DNA of 23,525 nt, taken from contig NZ_JBAKHX010000103.1 in the NCBI RefSeq assembly GCF_036906915.1, positions 1 to 23,525 of the forward strand, read 5' to 3'. Below the pieces are notes generated by a model. The model was not told the origin of the DNA and did not search any database. It saw only the letters and a program-made list of their open reading frames with translations. The first letter of the stretch is position 1; each line of letters begins with the position of its first letter. This document shows positions 16,591 through 23,525 of the stretch, piece after piece. A program made the translations under genes and the position numbers. Source of the stretch: Phytohabitans sp036906915. GTDB lineage: Bacteria > Actinomycetota > Actinomycetes > Mycobacteriales > Micromonosporaceae.

Positions 16591-16949
16591 GCGACCACCT
16601 CGGCCTCGATACGACCGCGCACGAGTTCCGCCTCCGCCGGATCGAGCGCAGGCCGAGAACCGATCACAAGCCGCATCTGCGCCTCGGCCCACCGCGTCCA
16701 GCGGCGAACAACCTCCGCACGGTCCAAGCCGCACGCAGCCGCAACCTCGGCGAGGGTGGCGCCGGAGAGAAGGGCATGGTGCACAGTCAGCGGCTGCCAC
16801 CGTGTCCACCAGGCCACGACGGCAGCGGCGAGCGCCAGCTCCGTCAGATGACCGCCAGCATCGCTGGGTGAGAGCAGCGCATGCTCGCGCAGCTCCAGCA
16901 ACAACGCGTACGGGCTACGGCGTTCAGCTTCGGCGAACGTAAGGGACAT
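16587..16949 (-). CDS. Small HTH-like protein of an AICE transfer operon
   Basis: The 120-residue product is mainly helical. Its central part (GATLAEVAAACGLDRAEVVR, then RWTRWAEAQM) has the spacing of a helix-turn-helix and may bind DNA. The N-terminus (TFAEAERRSPYALLLELREH) resembles small proteins that sit before DUF2637 genes in actinobacterial elements. No named family is assigned. ATG 16947–16949 has GAGGAG six bases upstream, but that site lies within a perfect 10-bp hairpin (16949–16984), so translation may be restrained. It is translationally coupled to the DUF2637 gene by an ATGA overlap. Confidence 0.72.
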   Translation of the reverse strand: MSLTFAEAERRSPYALLLELREHALLSPSDAGGHLTELALAAAVVAWWTRWQPLTVHHALLSGATLAEVAAACGLDRAEVVRRWTRWAEAQMRLVIGSRPALDPAEAELVRGRIEAEVVA

Positions 16950-16984
16950 CGGGACTCCTCAGGCATAGAGCCCGGGAGTCCCGA
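16949..16984 (-). promoter_or_regulatory. Hairpin that buries the ribosome binding site of the transfer operon
   Basis: TCGGGACTCC (16949–16958) and GGAGTCCCGA (16975–16984) pair perfectly. On the minus strand the right arm of the stem includes the GAGGAG site and the first base of the ATG of the small HTH-like gene. The same hairpin lies ten bases after the stop of the MBL gene (16995), so it may also act as that gene's terminator, though no T-run follows. Confidence 0.5.
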
Positions 16985-16994
16985 CGCGCGACAG

Positions 16995-17645
16995 CTACCA
17001 GCCGCGAGCCCGCCACTCTGGGATCGAGCCGCGCTCGGCTCCCAGGGTCGAATCCCTGCCGTGGCCCGGATAGAACCAGGTATCGTCAGGGAACCGCCCG
17101 AAGACTTTCGTCTCCAGATCGGTCATCAGCGAGTCGAAGTCCCGCGGATCTGTTGTCCGGCCAGGACCCCCGGGGAAGAGGGAGTCGCCGGTGAAGAGGT
17201 GGGGGATGCCGGCCGGGTCGCGATACAGCAGTGCTATCGATCCCGGCGTGTGCCCGACCACGTGGATGACTTCGAGGGAACAGTCGCCCACCGACACCGT
17301 GTCGCCGTCGGCCACCGTCTCTGACGGTACCGGCAGCTCGCCCGCGTCGGCGGCGTGGGCGATCGAGCGGGCGCCTGTCGCTGCGACCACCTCTTCCAGA
17401 GCTACCCAGTGGTCCATGTGCCGGTGCGTCGTGACTACAGTGGACAGTCCACTGTCGCCGGTCAAGGAGAGCAGGCGCGGTGCCTCGTTGGCGGCGTCGA
17501 TGAGGATCTGCTCGCCCGTCGCGTTGCACCGCAGCAGGTATGCGTTGTTGTCCATCGGGCCGACGGACACCTTGGTGATGGTGAGCGCGTCGAGTTCGCG
17601 GACGTCGGGCGGGCTGCCGGGGCTGACGTCTCCGGTGTACGGCAT
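16995..17645 (-). CDS. MBL-fold metallo-hydrolase (glyoxalase II-like)
   Basis: This 216-residue zinc hydrolase of the metallo-beta-lactamase fold probably cleaves a thioester or similar bond in the cytoplasm. The metal ligands are intact: THRHMDH (73–79, H-x-H-x-D-H), GHTPGS with H132, GDSLF with D154, and YPGHG with H195. The short length and the FTGDSLFPGGPGR block fit small glyoxalase II-like proteins. ATG 17645 starts two bases after the stop of the MDMPI gene, so the two are co-translated. Pairing with a mycothiol-dependent enzyme homologue suggests a mycothiol-thioester substrate; this is inferred. A much longer frame runs upstream through the MDMPI gene in another phase but is Arg/Pro-rich shadow sequence. 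Confidence 0.9.
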   Translation of the reverse strand: MPYTGDVSPGSPPDVRELDALTITKVSVGPMDNNAYLLRCNATGEQILIDAANEAPRLLSLTGDSGLSTVVTTHRHMDHWVALEEVVAATGARSIAHAADAGELPVPSETVADGDTVSVGDCSLEVIHVVGHTPGSIALLYRDPAGIPHLFTGDSLFPGGPGRTTDPRDFDSLMTDLETKVFGRFPDDTWFYPGHGRDSTLGAERGSIPEWRARGW

Positions 17646-17647
17646 TT

Positions 17648-18355
17648 TCACATCCAAGCGGGCACGGACGGCAGCGGGCCGTCGGGGATGACGCGCAGAT
17701 CCTTGCCGGTGGAGCGGCCGGCCAGCCAACCGGCGAGGGCGTGTGACGGGCCGGCGACGACGGGGCCGCCGGAGCCCAGGGCCAGGTCGTGGCCCAGCTC
17801 GTCGGGGCGCAGGATGAGGTGCGGGGCGTCGTCGCGCTTGCCGAAACCGTTCAGGAGCTCGCGAAGCAGGTGCTGGCTGAACGCGTCGGGCCAGTCGGCG
17901 GTCGTGTATCCGGCGTCGAGGTCGACGTGGTGGACCTCGACCTCGCGCAAACGGTCCCAGACCACGATGGCGGCGGGAACCTGGCGGCCGCCGAGCTTTT
18001 CGAGGGTCGCGGCCCAGGCGGACGCCGGCATGTCCGCGGCCAGCTCGGCGAAGCGGGCGGCGGAGGCGCGCAGGTCTTCGACCTGCTCGGTGAGTGGGCG
18101 GCCGGCGCCGGCCTCGATGTCGGCGGCGCGGGCTTCCTTGCTTGGGTACGCCGGCGTGCGAACCCCGGTGCGCGCCCAGTTGAGCAGGTTGACGTACGCG
18201 TCGGCGTTGCGCGCGAGGTGGGTCAGCACATGCCCCCGCGTCCACCCCGGCAGGGAGGAGGGTCCATCGGCGTCGCCGAGGGTGGCGGCGGTGCGCAGCA
18301 CCCGGTCGGTGGCCTGGTCGAGCTGCGGCAACAGGACGAGCGGATCAGCGGTCAT
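17648..18355 (-). CDS. Maleylpyruvate isomerase family mycothiol-dependent enzyme
   Basis: This 235-residue protein is of the DinB-like MDMPI family, metal-dependent enzymes that use mycothiol, the actinobacterial low-molecular-weight thiol. The N-terminal helical bundle has SLPGWTRGHVLTHLARNADA, with His residues for the metal, then NLLNWARTG. VVWDRLREVEVHHVDLDAGY gives the third ligand region. A C-terminal SCP2-like part follows (HLILRPDELGH, VVAGPSHALAGWLAGRSTG). The start is ATG 18355. No ribosome binding site is clear, because the upstream DNA folds into a long inverted repeat that includes the start codon. The actual substrate is unknown; most family members are not true maleylpyruvate isomerases. 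It forms an operon with the MBL gene. Confidence 0.88.
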   Translation of the reverse strand: MTADPLVLLPQLDQATDRVLRTAATLGDADGPSSLPGWTRGHVLTHLARNADAYVNLLNWARTGVRTPAYPSKEARAADIEAGAGRPLTEQVEDLRASAARFAELAADMPASAWAATLEKLGGRQVPAAIVVWDRLREVEVHHVDLDAGYTTADWPDAFSQHLLRELLNGFGKRDDAPHLILRPDELGHDLALGSGGPVVAGPSHALAGWLAGRSTGKDLRVIPDGPLPSVPAWM

Positions 18356-18443
18356 GCGCCGCCTCCCGCAGCCGGCCCGGAGTCGAGGGAGCGCAGCGAC
18401 CGAGCGCAGGGTCGGCTACAGGGAGGCTTCGAGGCGCATGACC
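18350..18443. repeat. Long imperfect inverted repeat over the MDMPI start codon
   Basis: GGTCATGCGCC followed by GCCTCCC (18350–18367) pairs with GGGAGGC (18421–18427) and, after a 5-base bulge, GGCGCATGACC (18433–18443). AGCCG/CGGCT inside extends the structure. It resembles REP-like intergenic repeats of actinomycetes, but it includes the ATG and so could affect translation of the minus-strand gene. Confidence 0.6.
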
Positions 18444-18555
18444 CGCGTGAGCGGAGCGAGCGCCAGCTAGGTCGGTCACACCCCGACCCTACAGAAATCA
18501 GTTCCCCCCAGCGGAGGATGACCTTACTGTCTGTTCAGACGCGTCACGCAGGCCC

Positions 18556-18639
18556 GAGAGGAGGTGAGGACCGACATGGGCTTCCTCGCCTCGACCCGCC
18601 CGCGGTTTTAGGGCTTCCTTCTCTCACAAAGGTTCTCCG
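18556..18639 (+). promoter_or_regulatory. Possible translational attenuator of the RsgA-type gene
   Basis: GAGAGGAGG (18556–18564, leader ribosome binding site) can pair with CCTTCTCTC (18617–18625) with one G·U pair. Alternatively CCTT (18617–18620) can pair with AAGG (18629–18632), which is the ribosome binding site of the GTPase gene. The two pairings exclude each other, so ribosomes on the leader peptide could switch access to the downstream start. No stability calculation was done. Confidence 0.4.
18576..18611 (+). CDS. Putative 11-residue leader peptide upstream of the RsgA-type GTPase
   Basis: The peptide MGFLASTRPRF is encoded by ATG 18576 to TAG 18611. The site AGGAGGTGA (18559–18567) is nearly the full complement of the 16S rRNA 3' end and lies eight bases before the ATG, far stronger than the site of the GTPase gene itself. 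The peptide ends in Arg-Pro-Arg-Phe; an R/K-x-R/K motif close to the end is a known macrolide-dependent arrest signal in Erm leader peptides such as ErmDL. It is followed after 28 bases by the GTPase start. It is likely translated; a regulatory role is inferred. Confidence 0.6.
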   Translation: MGFLASTRPRF

Positions 18640-19692
18640 ATGACGTTCGACCTGACGTCCCTCGGTTGGGACGGCTCGTATCCGAAACTCGACAACCACC
18701 ATCGACCGGGCCGTGTGGTTCGCGCGGACCGCGGGATATGCACTGTGCTCTGCGCCGGCGGCGCGGTGCGGGCCAGCCTCGGTGGAAACGTGATGGCGGC
18801 GGCCGCACGCGATCCTGCCAACCTGCCGTGCGCCGGCGACTGGGTGGCCGTGCGGGCCTGGCCCGACGACCGGCTGACCATCGAGGCGGTTTTACCCCGC
18901 CGCACCGCCATCGTCCGGCGCACTTCCGACAAGGACTCGACGGGTCAGGTTCTCGCCGCCAACATCGACGCGGCGGCCGTCGTCGAGCCCATGCATCCGA
19001 CGCCCGATGTCGGGCGGATCGAGCGGCTGCTGGCGCTCGCCTGGGATTCTGGCGCTCAGCCTGTCGTCGTACTCACAAAATGCGATCTGGCGGCGGACCC
19101 GGACTCTGTCGCCGCGGACATCGCGGCGTTCGCGCCTGGTGTGGATGTCGTCGCGGCGAGCGCGCTGCGCGGCGACGGCCTCGAGCGCCTGCGGCCGCTG
19201 GTCGCGGCCGGGCGCACGCTCGGCCTGCTCGGTCCGTCGGGCGCGGGCAAGTCCACGCTGGTCAACGCCCTCGCGGGCGCGACGGTCATGGGCACACAAA
19301 CCATCCGCCGCGCGGACGGCAAAGGACGACACACGACCACATATCGGGCCTTGATTCCGGTACCGGGGGGAGGGGCGGTCCTGGACACGCCTGGCGTGCG
19401 GGCGGTCGGGCTGCTCGACGGGTCGGAGGGGCTCGACCAGGCCTTCGCCGACGTGGCGGACCTGGCGGCTGAGTGCCGGTTCAGTGACTGTCGTCACGAG
19501 GACGAGCCGGCGTGTGCGGTGCGAGCGGCGGTCGAGTCCGGCGACCTGGCGCCGCGGCGGCTCGCGAGCTGGCGGCGGCTCCAGCGGGAGATCGCGTTCG
19601 AGGCGCGGCGGCGAGATGTCCGCCTGGCCGCTGAGGAGCGTGCGCGGTGGCGCCGGATTCACCGGGAGGTGCGCGCCAGGCATCGCCCGTGA
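18640..19692 (+). CDS. rsgA: RsgA-type ribosome small-subunit-dependent GTPase
   Basis: This circularly permuted GTPase acts in late maturation of the 30S ribosomal subunit. It has 350 residues. An OB-fold is at about 20–90. The permuted G motifs come in the expected order: TKCD (G4, 146–149), GPSGAGKS (G1, 198–205) and DTPG (G3, 249–252). The zinc site is C279, C284, H286 and C292 (ECRFSDCRHEDEPAC). The C-terminus is an Arg-rich helix, suited to rRNA contact. ATG 18640 has the weak site AAAGG seven bases upstream, within a possible attenuator that also includes a leader peptide. Many actinobacteria carry another rsgA beside aroA, so this copy may be a paralogue with a stress-specific role; I cannot see the rest of the genome. 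It lies 130 bases before uvrA on the same strand. Confidence 0.93.
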   Translation: MTFDLTSLGWDGSYPKLDNHHRPGRVVRADRGICTVLCAGGAVRASLGGNVMAAAARDPANLPCAGDWVAVRAWPDDRLTIEAVLPRRTAIVRRTSDKDSTGQVLAANIDAAAVVEPMHPTPDVGRIERLLALAWDSGAQPVVVLTKCDLAADPDSVAADIAAFAPGVDVVAASALRGDGLERLRPLVAAGRTLGLLGPSGAGKSTLVNALAGATVMGTQTIRRADGKGRHTTTYRALIPVPGGGAVLDTPGVRAVGLLDGSEGLDQAFADVADLAAECRFSDCRHEDEPACAVRAAVESGDLAPRRLASWRRLQREIAFEARRRDVRLAAEERARWRRIHREVRARHRP

Positions 19693-19761
19693 GGTGCGGG
19701 AATGCGGCCGCGCGGGAAATTGTCGTACCCCGGGACTAGAGTTGCTCCGGCAGTTACTGGT

Positions 19762-19806
19762 GTTCGAAAACTCTGGTTTTGACAAGCCCAGCGTTCGAAA
19801 AATCTT
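19762..19806 (+). promoter_or_regulatory. Candidate uvrA promoter/operator with repeated GTTCGAAAA
   Basis: TTGACA at 19779–19784 could be a −35 element; the matching −10 is poor. GTTCGAAAA occurs at 19762–19770 and 19793–19801, 31 bases apart, about three helical turns. GTTCGA is a half-site of the actinobacterial LexA box, but the full palindrome with a 4-base spacer is absent. TCGAAAAC and GTTTTGA around 19764–19782 form only an imperfect dyad. Confidence 0.4.
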
Positions 19807-19822
19807 CCCCCGGGGGCAGGTA

Positions 19823-22978
<3,156 letters not shown>

Positions 22979-22991
22979 CGTCCATCTCTTT

Positions 22992-23016
22992 CCCGGACCG
23001 GCTACGCCGGCCCGGG
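22992..23016 (+). terminator. GC-rich hairpin after uvrA
   Basis: CCCGGACCGGC (22992–23002) and GCCGGCCCGGG (23006–23016) pair with a single A·C mismatch around a 3-base loop, 14 bases after the uvrA stop. No T-run follows, as is common for actinobacterial terminators. It could also be a processing or stability element. Confidence 0.55.
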
Positions 23017-23081
23017 ACTGTCCGCGCGCCCCGCCCGTCCGCCCGCACGTCCGCACGTCCGCCCGCGCGAGGCCGCCGCAC

Positions 23082-23167
23082 CCACCGATCAAGGGCAAAT
23101 GCACGTGGTTGGATCTCTTTTCCGCGTGCGTTTGCCCTTGATCCATCGAGATCTCCTTGATCGGTGG
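23082..23167 (+). repeat. 81-bp palindromic intergenic repeat, copy 1
   Basis: GATCAAGGGCAAATGCACG (23087–23105) and CGTGCGTTTGCCCTTGATC (23125–23143) form a 19-bp stem with one G·U pair and a 19-base loop. An outer pair, CCACCGATCAAGG (23082–23094) and CCTTGATCGGTGG (23155–23167), gives an alternative fold. A second copy lies inverted at 23392–23472. The type resembles dispersed hairpin repeats or MITE-like elements. Confidence 0.9.
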
Positions 23168-23391
23168 CCGAGCCGCCGGCGGACGCCGCAACCAACCCGG
23201 GCGCGCACGGTGCGAGCGCCACACGACAAGCCCAGGCGCCGCACGGTGGCGCGAGCCCTGCCCGCAAGCCCAGACCACCGCATGGTGCGGCCCGAACCAC
23301 GCCCCCCGCTGCGAATCGACCCGCGGATCAGAGCGCCTGCCGAACCGCAAGGCCCCGGCCTCGACGCTGCGCCGAATCGCCTACTCTCGCG

Positions 23392-23472
23392 CCATCGACC
23401 AAGGAGATGTCCGTCGATCAAGGGCAAACGCGCGCGGAAAAGAGATCCAACCACGTGCATTAGCCCTTGATC
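23392..23472 (-). repeat. 81-bp palindromic intergenic repeat, copy 2 (inverted)
   Basis: This is the reverse complement of copy 1: by hand alignment 73 of 81 positions match, and 55 of 57 in the hairpin core (23416–23472). The loop sequence is identical apart from orientation. The two copies could themselves pair as a long inverted repeat enclosing 224 bases. Confidence 0.9.
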
Positions 23473-23486
23473 TGTGAAGGCTTGTG

Positions 23487-23525
23487 TCAAGTGGTGATGG
23501 CGTTGGTTTGGATGAAGCGGTAGAG
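23487..23525 (-). CDS. Possible 3' end of a gene truncated by the right window edge
   Basis: A minus-strand frame enters from the right edge and ends LYRFIQTNAITT at TGA 23487–23489. Twelve codons are too few to name a family. The position, directly after a repeat element, would fit a transposase or other accessory gene, but this is only a guess. Confidence 0.25.
   Translation of the reverse strand, partial: LYRFIQTNAITT

Larger units (their letters stand above)
2..16949. mobile_element. Inferred integrated mobile island (serine recombinase to AICE-type transfer genes)
   Basis: The block starts inside a large serine recombinase. It contains a Replic_Relax protein, paired XRE–DUF5753 regulators, a DUF2637 transfer-type protein and a lower-GC cargo block (PIN, methyltransferase, NurA, HerA, HIRAN). 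The genes from 16995 onward are chromosomal types (MBL hydrolase, MDMPI, RsgA, UvrA), so the right boundary probably lies near 16950–16994. The left boundary is outside the window. I found no flanking direct repeat that would define att sites and no tRNA gene. Several elements may have inserted into each other, because the modules differ in base composition and one gene tail is overlapped by another (15874–15998). Confidence 0.5.
22979..23525. other. Repeat-bearing intergenic region after uvrA
   Basis: I see no convincing complete gene here. The region holds a GC-rich hairpin just after uvrA, two inverted copies of an 81-bp hairpin repeat, 224 bases of GC-rich sequence between them, and the possible 3' end of another gene at the edge. 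Open frames on both strands share the peptide start MHVVGSLFR, because each is read through one copy of the repeat. The frames between the copies are Ala/Arg/Pro-rich without ribosome binding sites. Confidence 0.6.

Noticed and set aside
16995..18245. Long upstream extension of the MBL frame through the MDMPI gene
   Set aside because: The part before 17645 is Arg/Pro/Gly-rich and antiphase to the clear MDMPI domain; the MBL domain begins after ATG 17645.
19764..19782. Canonical LexA box before uvrA
   Set aside because: The half-sites TCGAAA and TTTTGA have a 7-base spacer and mismatches; the 16-base actinobacterial consensus is not met.
23164..23463. Open frames in the region between the inverted repeats
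   Set aside because: Ala/Arg/Pro-rich, without start signals, and partly made of the repeat itself.
23082..23472. CRISPR array
   Set aside because: Only two copies, inverted to each other, with a long gap; they are hairpin elements, and no cas genes are visible.

Overview
The window is high-GC DNA with actinobacterial features: GTG/TTG starts, strong AGGAGG ribosome binding sites, XRE–DUF5753 regulators, a DUF2637 (SpdB-like) transfer protein and a mycothiol-dependent-enzyme homologue. The uvrA / metallo-beta-lactamase / maleylpyruvate-isomerase-like neighbourhood and the style of the intergenic repeats suggest a Micromonosporaceae-type actinomycete. The family assignment is inference; the phylum is well supported.

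Layout. (1) 2–2369: the 3' part of a large serine recombinase, then a lower-GC gene for a membrane protein. (2) 2405–7478: a mobile-element maintenance and control module, read mostly leftward. It has a small protein, a replication-relaxation (Replic_Relax) protein, and a tightly coupled operon of two XRE–DUF5753 regulators plus a small protein. Divergent from these are an XRE–TPR-type regulator and a GNAT acetyltransferase overlapping it by 4 bases (7475–8020). (3) 8232–15998: a visibly lower-GC cargo block. It encodes a multidomain PIN-like/DUF7662 protein (+ strand) that converges on a three-gene minus-strand operon of HerA-like ATPase, NurA-like nuclease with an inserted zinc ribbon, and D12-class DNA adenine methyltransferase. 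A HIRAN-domain protein diverges from herA. This block is the best candidate for an undescribed anti-phage or DNA-processing system. (4) 15874–16949: a two-gene remnant of an actinobacterial integrative conjugative element (AICE): a small HTH-like protein and DUF2637. The 3' end of the DUF2637 gene runs antisense into the HIRAN gene. (5) 16995–22978: apparently native chromosome: MBL-fold hydrolase, MDMPI-type mycothiol-dependent enzyme, RsgA-type GTPase with an 11-codon upstream reading frame, and UvrA. (6) 22979–23525: no convincing complete gene. There is a possible terminator, two inverted copies of an 81-bp hairpin repeat, and perhaps the last codons of another reading frame at the edge.

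How it may work together. Regions 1–4 look like an integrated mobile island (serine recombinase, replication/transfer relics, regulators) carrying a HerA–NurA–methyltransferase cassette next to conserved DNA repair and housekeeping genes. In the cassette, HerA and NurA would form a DNA translocase–nuclease, the methyltransferase could mark self DNA, and the PIN and HIRAN proteins could be an effector and a DNA-end sensor. The families are read from sequence motifs; the joint function is inferred.
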